Assembly (NCBI RefSeq): GCF_000150275.1
Contig: NW_002060952.1
Coordinates: 1,230,452 to 1,294,451 of the forward strand
Direction of reading: 5' to 3'
Source: Trichoplax adhaerens
Lineage: Eukaryota; Placozoa; Uniplacotomia; Trichoplacea; Trichoplacidae
DNA: 64,000 nt
In this document: piece by piece, positions 49,495 through 62,600 of the stretch
How the letters are laid out: each line of letters begins with the position of its first letter
Numbering within the stretch: position 1 is the first letter of the stretch
Made by a program: the position numbers and the translations under genes
Notes under the pieces: generated by a model
Told to the model about the DNA's origin: nothing
The model's database searches: none
Seen by the model: the letters and a program-made list of their open reading frames with translations, nothing else

Positions 49495-52400
49495 TTACTC
49501 GTACGATTTATTAATCATAAATGATTTATGATGATTAGAGTAGCTATTACTTGATCGAGCAGAGTGAAAAGAAAGAATACGATCGATCTCAGCGAAAGGT
49601 TTGGGGGTAGTCATCTTCTGTAATCGCTGTGAAAATGAATTAAAATAGTAAATATTTGGCTTAAAGAATTCTTTGTTATCTTTATATTAGATTAAATTTT
49701 AATAAATATAGAATATTATTAGGTATACGAGTATACGTACAACTAACTATGTAACACAAACTACAACATTCCGAAAGACTTCAATTCTACTAATTTATTT
49801 ATCCTTCAATTTAATTTCTGGCGATTATCCATTACACTTGCATTCTAATAGCACGAATGAAATCTTTGCACTTGCAAAGTTATCTACAATAACATTTATA
49901 ATTTACACGGCACTAGCTGTCAATTGCAAAGAAATTAAGCAGCAGTTGCAAACCTATTACTATTATCATTCGTATTGTATATTCGTAGATTTCAAAAATT
50001 TTTACGGAACTTCCTTAAATTAATCATCATCAAATTAATGCACTACGCGTCGATACGGTTGGCAGTTAATGTCTATACGATAATTGATATAATGAGGAAA
50101 TATACCTGCACTATACTTCCTTTAGCACGAATAAAAGAAAGAATAACAGAAATCAAGATGCAAACGAGAATTGACCCCGCCATTAACCATCCAGTAAGCA
50201 GTGACCACCAATACTGGGCAAATTTAACATTTGAGCCAGGAGAGGAATAAAAGATTACGCAAAATAATGTTGTGCCCTACAAGTAAAAAATTCGGTAGTC
50301 CCATTAATACAGTGTTTTTAATCAACGGTCTATATAAATCTTAAATCATAACATTTAAAGAAAAATAACTTCTAACCGATAAGTTTACTATTGAACGAAC
50401 TACTATAGTAAATACTATTAATTTGAGTTACAAATTTTGTTTACAAAATTAATGTTTTCAGAAGGATTCTAGCTGCATATTTTAATTTAATTTTGATACA
50501 TAGTTAATTTAAATCGTTCAAAATTTTGAGTGATATCTTGTACGTATATACTAAAAAGAGCCTAAGCATCACTGAAAGATGTATTAGGAGATAGGAAGTA
50601 AAAATGCATATCATTAGTCAATCTTAGATTTACCGTAACAATTAAGGGCGTGGGAATATACCATAATATTTTCCATAGGATGGATAGCTTTTCTCCTGCA
50701 ATAACTGAAAAGTCTTTGCGTAATCTCTTTACACCTAAATAAAATTATAAATCTAATTCTTATTCTGACAAATTTAATAGCTATTGAGTTACACACGTTT
50801 ATCGCTACATATAGGCACTCCTAAGCGTTATATGGAGCGTATATGTCGATGAAGTTTTATTAAACACAATTACTGATATTATAAATGCGATTGCTGTATT
50901 GTACTTTATTATAGTTAGTTTTGCATCTTAACTAGTGTAATGAATCTTAATATTTAAAATTCTCCTTAATGATTTTTTATTGTAATAAATATTGTAGCTT
51001 CAAAAAAATAACTGATTTGATTTCATTACTGTGGATTATACTTAGTAGCTTAGTATATTGTGAATCTGGCTACTTTATTCGGATTAGAATTTAAAAATGT
51101 CCTGTAGCATAGCATCGTTAAAATTATAGAAAGCAAAATTTTAATTAAAGTGATATATATAATTGGTATAACATTTACGCTTCAATTATCAAAAAACTGG
51201 CAGCTGATTTCGATCATAAAAAACAGTAGAAGTTACGAAACTTGGTCGCCGAATACAATGTAAACGCAAATTTTTTGATCTAGGTCCTAATTAAGATTGC
51301 TGGTTCGTCTTAGTGGATATTTATAGTTATGTTCTGTATGTGGTAGAAAGATATAATTTATAGATAAATAATGATTATACGTGTAATATTATTATTAACG
51401 TAGTAATTTAGGGAATCGAAGGTAGAATTTATCTTCTCATATGTGATTAATTGTCATTTTAATTTAGAATACTTTAGGGTGATAAGTTGATAGTCTGATA
51501 CCATCAACTGCTTTGCGTAGAATACAAAAAAGCAATGTAGTTCAGTAGTTGAGTAGTTCAAGTCAGTAAAATAAGACAGTAAAGGTTAAAATATTCCTAA
51601 AATTGTGAGTTATCTCATTTTTTGGACAGTTTAGTTGGTTGAGGGAGTAGTTTTTCCCTAACTGTCAAAATAAACTAGTATTTTCTCCGAAAGTCAACTT
51701 AAGTTGGAATTCAATGCAGTTATAATAATTTTACTCCTATTCTTATTTTAGAATGCAATTTTAATATAATCAAATGCTGTAGAGTAACAGTACGATACCT
51801 ATTTCTATCGAATTAGTTATCAGAAGGTCAGCAGCAAGTACAGAGAAGCACTAGTTATTTATGACCATCAATCATCGTTGGTAGGCAGAATTTGTTAATT
51901 CTACTAAATTTTTATCCCTAAATTTATTTCATACTCGATACCGTGTTTGAAACAACCTATAGATTGGTCAGCTTACCATATATCCAACAGGCTATAAAGA
52001 CTTCAAATATTAACACACACGGTAAGCAGATTTTCATGACGTACCAGTCAAATAATTGAAAAACGTATAAACCGCCCTAGCATATTATCGTAAATAAAAG
52101 TTTTACTTACAATATTCGATAACACTAGGCTAAGTACGTAATAAATTTCACTAATAGAAAGTTTTGATCATCTCACTTTACTAAATATTATAAAGTATTA
52201 ATACTTTAGCTGTAAAAGTATATCAAAAATTCAATATTACATTTAAACAGTACACTATTTACCTTGGTGATGCATGTCATGCCTAACAGATATTGAACCA
52301 AAGTTAACACTAAATAAATCATCGTTCGACGATTATATAACTGATCGGGGAAAGCATCAATTAAACCAGACGCGATAGACTCTGAGAAAGCGCACTGTAA

Positions 52401-55400
52401 ATTGAAAATTAAATTACTGCTAATTAGAGACCAATTATTTAATTTTATAAATATGAAAAGTAACAAAATAATGTCACAAAGTAACATTGGTTTTTGCAAA
52501 AAAAACTCAGCTACAAATGAGAAGCTAAAACTATACTAAATAAGCAGAAATAAATTCGCATCTTTTGTGTTCTTCTTTTCAATATATTTAATACAGGATT
52601 TAGAACGCTGCCTCCTTAATTACATATACCAGACCTGGTTATCGAAGGCAATGAGAAATATCATCAAATAGAACATGGCCGACCACAAATGACCTAATTG
52701 TAATACCCCAACACTGGTGGGATAGACAACGAAAACTAACATTGAACCAATTAAGCCAGTTTCTAAGGCATAAAATTAATAAAAGTAACCTACGTCAGAC
52801 GATTATAATCAATAGGCATTGATAACGGATAAAAAGATACAATAATAATTATAAACGTATAACTAAATATTGACGCCAACTATGCTTGCTCTTACCCTGC
52901 AGCTCCAGTACATATAAACTAATGTTAGAAATTCAAATTTATTATTTATTAAATTGCGTATAATCTACCGTCTGATGTAATTTGATTGATCAACACAGGC
53001 CTAGAACCCAATAAAGAACCAATATTCAACAACAACGTAAAACAAAAGAGAATACTTGTAGCAAAATTGACAGCAGGAATGGCAACACCGAATCTGCTAA
53101 ATAAATGAGAACAAATATAATATTAGCCTAGTTAGTGCATGGGATAAAATAGAATAACTATTCTAGTTAGTTAGGCGTAATGTAATCTACGTTCTATAAT
53201 CCATTAGCATGAATTATGTAAAAACCGAGAAAGAAATATGGCTTACAATTATTATTAGCTTCTATATTAGGCATTTACAGAATTTATTATTAAATGCCAC
53301 TTCACTTGGAATTAAAAAATGTTTTACTGTATATTTTACTAAATTTCATATACGAAATGTAAGAAATACAGATAAAGTAAGCCATATATTAAAAACTACA
53401 ACCTGCATTTCTTCTAACCTAATAAACTTGTAATCTCTCTTATTATAGGAAGAATAAGTTATGATAGGCCCGAAACCCACTCCGAGTGAAACCATAGCCT
53501 GTAAGCTGGCATCGCCCCAAAGCTAAAATATTAGCAGTTAATAAGTCTAGGCATCATGAATTATTTAAATCCGCTTTAATATATTTGGATAATAATACAA
53601 GGACGTAGATATCTTTGTTTACTAGCGTACAAACTATTCCTAAGAATATAGCTGTCGTCAAATTAAGCATATTTGGTAACATTATCAAACCTCAATATTT
53701 TGTAAGCTACTGATATTTGATTTCCAAAGAAATTTTGTGATCCCCGCTATATTGCCTGGCGCTGCTAAACCCCGGATGAACAAGATGACAATGATAAGAT
53801 ATGAAAGTGCTGTGGTTACATATGACGCCTATAGAAGAAAGAAAAACCATTCAAAGCTCTTATTAATCACTTTGGTCAACTTCCAAATATAATACATTGA
53901 TCTGAGTTTCAAAATTATAATAATTTTACAAATTAATTAAATCCACATTTTTGCTATCCTTGGCTCTCAAGCACCAAAAATTAAATTTGATAGAATTAAA
54001 GAAAGATTTAATACTGATATAAATGTTTAATCAATAATATAAATTTTCTGTTGACCAACAGTACGTTAGATTTCACCTCATTTAAATTGATAATAGAAAC
54101 GTTAAAAATAGATAAACTGAAACGAATGGAAACTACTGTAATCAGTAATGGTATCAGCTAATTTTATACCCTTTCAGGATAAAAAGCGTACTTATAGCAT
54201 TTAAGTTAGATACTAATTTAATCAGTTCGCCTTTTTTTAGACCAACCATAATTGCACCTACTAAAGCTACTTTAAATCTAAAGAATGAACAAGTCAATAT
54301 CGCTTTTACCTTGCCAGAAACAAAAATTCCTTTGAAAGAAACAAGATATACCATCAGCCAGCATATAGCTAGGTAAACAGCCATATCAATCTTAACTGCT
54401 CCAGGTAATAAAGGATTAGTCGTTAAGTCTAAGACTTGATTTCTGGACAATTAGCGTCAATATTCATAATTTCATAACGGGAAATAAAAAAAAATGAGAC
54501 TTTATTAGTCAAAATAATCTATAGATTGCTAAGTAATACCGTAACCTAAAGATGTTGATATATTGCAAAAGACATGTTACTGCCAATAATTTAATTATTT
54601 GCTTTAAATCGTTAATGAAGTAAAATCTGCAATAAAAATTCTAACAATCTTCGATCTCAAAGATCGCATTGCAGATCTAGGTATATGTATTTATTCCGGT
54701 GATTGCTATACCGTAAGCTAGCATAGTTTTTCATTAGACTGCAAGCGTTACCGTGTGTAGAACACAGACAACTGGATTATGATTTTAATGGATAAACTGA
54801 AGCAAAACTAGACCAGTGATGGAATAAAGTAAGGAAAAAACACTTGGTGCCGATCGTGAGATCGATTAAATGACAGCAGCTCCGTTATTATAAGTACTGA
54901 TGGCTATACCTACAATATCAATCATCTATAGACTGTAGATTTATATATCTAGTACAGTAAGTTTACTAATTTGACTACTTTATAAAATAATAAGAGAGGA
55001 TGCGACATATTGTTACAATATGACTAAAGACTTATATTGTATGGCATCCCTTTACAATAACAATTTTGTTGCATTTCATAAATTATTCTATTATTAACCA
55101 TAATTTTATATTAGCAAAATATGCCAATATCTATAGTCTTACCTGAAATATTCATTACTTGACAGAACACCTACTATATCTTTATTAATATCGTTGACAC
55201 TAATACAATGATTGGTATTCCAAGTATTATTGCATGTAGTCCATGGTAGAACCGGCTGAAAAGAGTTAATAAAATAATGCAAGCTCCATACCATAGGTAC
55301 AACATGGAAAATAGACATAAAGAAGCATAATGTAATCATCGCACCGCCGACACCTTAAATATGAAATACAACGGTAGAAATCTTGTTAGTAGGTTAATGA

Positions 55401-56572
55401 AGATCGAATAAACAAATTTTTAAAGATAGTACAAAGTGCTGTGTGCACGTCTATCTAGCATTATTATGTATTATAGGTTTACCGAATTTCTTTAGCATTA
55501 ATAAATGTAAAATGCTAATGCTAACAAGTGCAATTAAATCTCTTCTATCTTAGTATCGATAAAATGTAAAATGTCAAAGGTATAAAAAAGAAGCTCAGGA
55601 ACAGTAAGAACAAGAGCAGAGTCTAAGTAGATGCACAAAGTTGGTTAAATATTTGACAAAATTCTATAAAGTATACGTCCAATGCTCAATATAGCTTGGG
55701 ACAAGTATAATTTATTACGTAATATGAGGCTTTTCGCTGTATTAGTCTTAGGAAAGGAATCACAACATTACTAAAATAATAGCTAACTACATATTATTTC
55801 ATATTGAAATACACTACAATCGGTTCTTTTTCGTAATATGCTGATTGAGAACATAAACCATTATCTTTATCTATGGCTAATGTACGTATTATCTACATCT
55901 AGCGAATATAGTAAATAGGCTTGCGACATAAATTGCCTGTATTTAATGAATCAGATGAAATCCTATTATTTTCATCAACTTCCCTACTTTTTAGTTCTTA
56001 GCTTTAAAGGTAAATCATAAATCAACATGTAGTACGAAACTATCCGATAATGATAAACGAGTCTATATATGACTTGTTTAAGAAATATCTCAACATAAGG
56101 TCATCCGCTATTCAAAGACTGAAATCTACAAGTATTTACTTGCTATACGTTTGCCATTTCTCAAAGAAAATCAAACCACGAAATTTACATTCTTGCGGCT
56201 GTAATTATTAAATGTAAAAATGTGTAAAGTACTAGAAGACATCATTTTTCTGCGGGTATTAAGCTACCTGCGTATAATCGTAGTATCTGTACAAATACGC
56301 TCATATCATATTAAAATTTTCAACATATTCCATCATTACTAAGTATGGCTCTCATGAGATAGTCCATAAGTGGATTGATAAATCTTTTCAACTGTTTGAT
56401 AAATCATAAGTAATAGCGATTACATTGTCAAACTTACCGTGAAACAGTGGGCACATGCGTGCGAATACTATCGTCGGGCCACGTTGGTAATTTTGTCCGA
56501 CGATCATTTCAATTAGAAATAAAGGTAATCCGCAAAGGAGGAATGCCAAAGCATAAGGAATAATGGCAATAA
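49495..56572 (-). CDS. SLC6 Na+-dependent neurotransmitter/amino acid transporter, 12 exons, 5' end not found
   Basis: Plasma-membrane symporter of the LeuT fold; substrate not predictable. Exons: 56438-56572, 55143-55353, 54310-54442, 53691-53828, 53419-53522, 52969-53096, 52635-52762, 52263-52394, 51977-52076, 50634-50734, 50106-50276, 49495-49617, in phase, giving about 534 codons. Visible: TM2 IPYALAFLLCGLPLFLIEM then RGPTIVFARMCPLF; TM3 and loop 2 with LPWTTCNNTWNTNHC (paired Cys); FKGIFVSGK after TM4; TM5 end ILFIRGLAAPG; TM6 SLGVGFGPIITYSSYNK; TM7 with Asn in AIPAVNFATS (Na1 ligand position); TM8 LVFVVYP and AFDNQ (usually GLDSQ); loop to TM9 SGLIDAFPDQL; TM10 GGLYVFQLFDWY; TM11-TM12 LWKILWYIPTP and YWWSLLTGW; C tail KMTTPKPFAEID. 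The donor after exon 7 (GTCTGG) is weak. TM1 and the NVWRFP motif are not found; a possible start exon lies at 56643-56661. Confidence 0.88.
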
Positions 56573-56642
56573 CTATACAAGAAGCATTAAATATAAGATA
56601 GTTTAAAGTTTATGTCAAGAGAAAAATTCCGATGTACTTTAC

Positions 56643-56661
56643 CAGTTATAATATTCATCAT
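56643..56661 (-). other. Candidate first coding exon of the SLC6 gene (MMNIIT)
   Basis: ATGATGAATATTATAACTG is followed by a strong donor, GTAAAGT, in the phase needed to join the exon at 56572. An in-frame TAA lies just upstream. If used, the protein would start M-M-N-I-I-T-V and run directly into TM2, with no TM1. It could equally be a chance ATG/donor pair. Confidence 0.25.
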
Positions 56662-56662
56662 T

Positions 56663-59600
56663 TGAATTTAGAGAGAACTAGAATAATTAATAAAAATAAT
56701 AAAGTGAATTATATATCGTCATATGATAGATATTCGCTGCGGTAGTACACATTATGTCGAGGTTGTTATTGTGAGCCATTTCTGCAAGTTTTCAAATGCT
56801 AACAATATTCTAACCCAGTAGATAATGGCATTATTTTATTCATTCCTCAATCAAAGGGATAAATCGAATTGCTTATGAGGTATTTATAATTGCAATTATC
56901 TCTTTAATAATTAGAAACAAGTAGGTATTTAGTGTTAAGAAATCATCAACTGCAGTCTAAAAATTAGGCCAAATTGGGTTCATATTTACACGTATTTTAA
57001 TTTAAAATGCTCCACTAAACACCATATGCATACAATCCAAAGTTATCAAATCTTGCGCAACTGTATTTGGTTAATTACAGTTGATTAAACTTCTAAATGA
57101 CTCATAGACTGCCAAATAGTAACTTTCAGTAGTTTATTGAAAGCTATCGACTGTACTGTACGATTATGTATGACAGAATCAGACATTTCTTTAGCCAACT
57201 ATTTATTATACATAGAGGGATACTGATGGTTAATATTCATGATCATACGAGCGAATTGTAGTAGCACAGATAAAGTGTGATAGCTCTGGAAATAGTTTTG
57301 AAGTTATAGGGATTGACAATTCAGAAATTTCCCCTTGTAATTAATTTGTTATAGCTACCCTAGTTGCAGACCTACATTTTATTTTGCCATTCACCATTTC
57401 AATCAGCCCTTCACCAAAATAAATTTGTAAAAAAATTTCTCTTAACTACATTATCGGATGATTTGAACACTCAGTGTGGCAATATTACGCCAATCTATCA
57501 TTCACGATAAACACAAGTTATTTGAAATCTTAACATTCGTATAATGATGATATATTTGATTGAAGCAGCAGGAGTAATTTATTACGGATGTACAGATTTC
57601 TAGATGAGCATAATTGGTGACTGCTCAGGCAATATTGGGTGAAATGGGATACTTTACTATTTAACACGTATCCTTATGACTTTCAAAAAGAAATATGAGA
57701 AGATTTTTGCATTGAAGTAATTTCATTCTAATCAGCTTACGTCATCTATTAATGGCACATCGCTATAGGTAAGCCAACAAGATTTACGTACAGATTAAAA
57801 AGCAATTTGGATTGCTTCGTTTTCATTTTGTGCATGTGTGTCTATCTACTAGGACTAGTCTACGAGGTTAAAGTTTGTCAGCTGTCATTTGGTGATTAAA
57901 CCCATATTGCTTCCTACATTGTAAATGATGTAAACAATCATGAACAGTATCCAAGGCGTAGGATTAATCACGTTACTACCCCATATTTTCTTAGATTTTT
58001 GTTTATTATTTAGATGAATTTATAACTTACGTATTAATTAAAAACCTTCTCGTTATGTTATGCACGAACGATAAAATACAATAAACACTATAATTATAAA
58101 ATGTTTAGGCATATTTTAATGCTTTATTTATCTAGCGTTATCTACTAAATAGAAGTGGTAAGATCTAAATTTAAAATAGATTGTCTTAGATTTATTTTGA
58201 TCTGTTTGGGAATGGATATCGCTATTCGATAGTGAATTGAAATAAATAAATAAATACATATACTGAAGCCCATGAAAAGCGTAACCCTTACTATAATCAG
58301 TGGTGGCTTTTAACTAATAAATGAAATTCAAGACTACTATTACTCATCGAGAACTACTACGCATTGGTATTAAATCAAAAAATTGAATCGAGATAAAATT
58401 TTTCTTACTCTTTATCGATATTTTAGCTGTAAAGCAGAAGTAAGTTAAGTTATTTTCAGTACAATCTGTACAACAAAGTGTTTTTATCCATAACAGTATA
58501 TATCAATATTGTTTGTATATTTTATTTTCAAGAAGTGGTAAGCAAGTAAATATTTTTTATCGCAAACAAAATCAGTAAAGATTGAATCACCCCAAAGAAC
58601 TATCCTATTTTTATCGATAAGAATAAGATGTTTAAAATACAATATCGGTCAAGTTTTGCAATCATAAAATACCAAAAAATTAAAGCCAATAACATCAACA
58701 ACTTTTTTATACAATAATTCTGGAATTAACTCATTATTTTATTTTAATTTAACTGATGTACTATTTCATTCATTTCCTGGTATTTAATTATCCAGTTAAA
58801 CAATACGTTATGATTTCAGCTTTGTACCCATACATATTGATCTTAAATAAGATCATTTAACACTTGCCAGACTTTTTTGTCTTACTCTAAAGGTGATATT
58901 AGCTTGATTTTAATCGTATATCAAAACAAATGTAATTACTGTAAGCAAAATCGAATAAAAGCCAATTTAATTAGATGAAAGTGAGTCAATGATTGCCTAT
59001 TATTACCATTATTATCATAATTATTAACTATTAGATATCTTAATGGCAGTCCTAACCCATAGAAGTACATATGTTAAACACGCATTGTCATTACTGTATT
59101 CATTAGGAAGATTAACTATCAACTATTTTTAATATTTGATTCGTATGAATAGTCGTATGTCAAGCAAAACTTTATTTATTTTCCTTTTATTGAACTTCGG
59201 TCAGAGGATAGGTGTAAAGGCTGGCATACTACAGTGACTATACACCGTAAATTTCTCTTCTGAGTTAGAATCAATGCTTATTCTCAGTTGAATATGATCC
59301 ATTTCTCAACATCGACTTAAAATTTTGAATTATCATTTATAGGTGTAAACGTATTAACAATCTTTAATAGATAATTAATTAAAGTCTAATTAACTAATTT
59401 AATGCTAAAATCAATGATGTGTACTTGGTTTAAAATTAAATAATTATACCATTCGCTTATAAAAAATATGTGGAGGTAATTTCTTCAAAAAATTTGTCTA
59501 TCAAGTTCCCACTCCTTACACGTGAATTGGAGTGAACAAGATAAATCTAGACCAAACCTGTTTAAACTAGTAAAAATTTTAAATGAAATAAGTCAACGTC

Positions 59601-62600
59601 GAGACAAATACAACGTTGCAGCATACTATTTAATACTTTTCTAAACCCGGAAATATTTCGATGTCCTATCACTTTATCACACATCTTAGGATGCAGCCCA
59701 TTTTATTAATTTAGAAATATACCCCAAACTGAGTCATTTAGGTTACGATTCCGTTTGATCGTAGGAAGTAACATCCAACTGTCATTTTATAATTATTGCA
59801 TTACAACAATCATTCATTATTACTTAATATTTGGCATGCCTGCCGATCGCATCACTTTGGATTCTCTTTCAGTAGGCTACCAAAATTAATCTAGATTCCC
59901 TTAAACTGTATAGAAAAATAGACATTCGCCCTTATACTAAAAATAGCTCTAGACTTATAATTTTTATCAAAGTATGAACAATCGATATTTAAACATACCA
60001 TTGAATTGTTAACAATCTTAATAGTAGTAAAAAAGCGATATGATAGAATGTGTGTATCGTCTAAGATTCTGTAGTAAAAGTAAGGTACTGTTCTATGCTG
60101 GAGCAGCAAAACTTCAAATTCAGCTACAGGTATAGCAAATTTACGCGTAATATCTAATAGCTATAAATAAACTATATAGAATGTACTATCGATAAAAATT
60201 TTCAAGTAAATGTATGTTCATTGATCTGCGTTGAAGCAGTAAAATTTTAAATTAAGCGATATGTATCTACGGAAGTACATCATCCCGTATAAGCATGAAG
60301 CATACATTTAATATTATTGAATAAACTATATTACGAAGTGTAAAATTGTTTAAGGATTGTAAATGAAAGTACGTGCAGCGCTCTATCCCCCGGTAGTAAA
60401 ATTTCAAATTTAGCTTAATGTATCTATGGAAGAACATGATATAAATACATGATGAACGCGTAAATCGTAATGGTAGTAAGTAAACTACGCAATGGAAAGT
60501 AAAATTGTCTAAGATTTAAATAAAAATACGTGCATTGCTAAGGGCTCTTTCTAGTAATGATTAGCATTGCTCTATTATGAGTAGCATAGCTTAAATGAAG
60601 CCATATACATATTCGTAGGAAAGTTGACATCCATTCATTTAAAATTAAGAAAGAGAATTTGTTTGTATTATGTCTAAGTCACATGGTCTAAGCTGCCTCT
60701 ATCTCATATCCTATAGATTTTAATAATTTTAATAATTTCTTGATTGAACTGATCATTTCATATACTTCTTTGAATCCAGTGCAAGTTTAAATACGTGAAA
60801 CAATCGATTAATACTAAAACTACAAGCTATGGCTTATAGTTAGCTTCGTATAGCTTCAAATACACTCCATCAACTAAATTAATAATGATCCATATTCTCT
60901 AAAGGTAGATCGTAGCGTCAATTGCTCCAATCATAACTTCATTTTTTTAGCAGATATTTTCTGTTTCCAATACAGATTACGCAGAAAGGTAATTCTGGTA
61001 CATTGTAGTTTGGAAAAAGTAACTTGTTCTGAAATTATTTATAAAAATGTTCACGGTGTAAGTTCTTAGTTACATAAGTATCATAAGTATTTTAACTAGA
61101 TACTGGGTAAAGAGCGTAATTTTATTAGGAACTGCATAATAAGATATATTAAAACTGTATGTACGGATATGATGAACGATAATTTTATATCGAACAAAGC
61201 TATTGTCTTAGAAAGAGCTAGGTAAGCAATCGACTAATGCAACATTATGTTTGTCAGATAGCGGATATCACAATGATTAAATGCAGCAATTATCTGTCAC
61301 AGTCAAAAAATATTACCGAAATTAATTCTCTTTTCATCGCGATTTGATATAGCTAAATGATATATTCTCTACTTGCAAGATGTTATATGCTTTATTGTGG
61401 AAGTAAGGATATATCGAAGAGTATACAGTAAATATTTCACTTTTACCCCACTAGCTTTATCCTATCAGTACAGTCAATTTTGGAATTTGTAAGATATGAT
61501 TGATGTCAACTAGAGTTAGGGTTCAAAAATTCTAAGTAAATTCATTGCACCAGCTTTAAAGCAGAACTTGCAAGCGAAATTCGATGTCAGTGGATTCTAA
61601 AATAGTCGGGCATATGGTAGGATAGCATCATCTTAAAATATTCTAACCATACACTATATTGATCCGTATGCATATTATACATTATGCAAATAGTGTTCAA
61701 AGATATTCTACTGATTTTATTATTAAAGTAATCACGCCTTGCTTCATCATATTAAACAATCATAATTGCCAACTCCAACTGAGTTCATGTCATTTGCTTT
61801 CGACTGCAACGATATCCGATAACTTTTTAACGGATGTCAATTAATTAATTGCATAGACGATGAGAACAGTGGCCAACAGGGTAAAAACAATGGCATAAAA
61901 TAATAGAATGCAGTTACAATGGCAGATTTTATTAGTCACTGGGATCATCACTGATATTTATCGCAAAGACAGGAAGTTCATGAAGGAATTACTTCACATG
62001 ACAGCCACTATACCATAGATCTTTCTGCGAGAATTACTATTTTATCGTTAATGTGATGCTTCCATCTTGAAATAAAATTGGTTTTGCAAGGTATCATGAA
62101 GTTTATTGAATAGTTAGCCTAGCCAAAATGTTTTGATAGTTTCCGATTAGAGTCTCGCAATCTTTTATCTGCTATGATTTTAAGCTAACTATAGTGGTCC
62201 GCAAATTAAATAGTCAATTGCACGAATTAATGCTATTAACTCAAATATTCGTTACTATTAGTACGATATCATTAGTAATAATTTATTTTCGTAAAATTTA
62301 CATCTCTCCTTGTGATATTACCCTTTAGGTAAATTATCAAAACCCTTACTATTGCACCTATCAATTGCTGATGGAATATACTGAGCAATCTTTATTTCTC
62401 GCAGCTTGCCCGATAGATTTCTATTATACCTAACATTTTCCGTACATTAATTTAACGTATTTTACAGTATGTACTGCAAGCACCATTTCCAATGAGCTAG
62501 ATAGAGTCGCTGTTCATTCTCTTCATCTAGAACAAAGTAACAACAAATTTGCCATTTTTTTCATTGACATTGTGTAATCCCCGCGGTCCACCTGTTTTTA

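Noticed and set aside
57902-58000. TM-like - strand segment as SLC6 TM1 exon
   Set aside because: The phase fits, but it lacks the NVWRFP and NGGG motifs; kept only as a candidate in the spacer entry.
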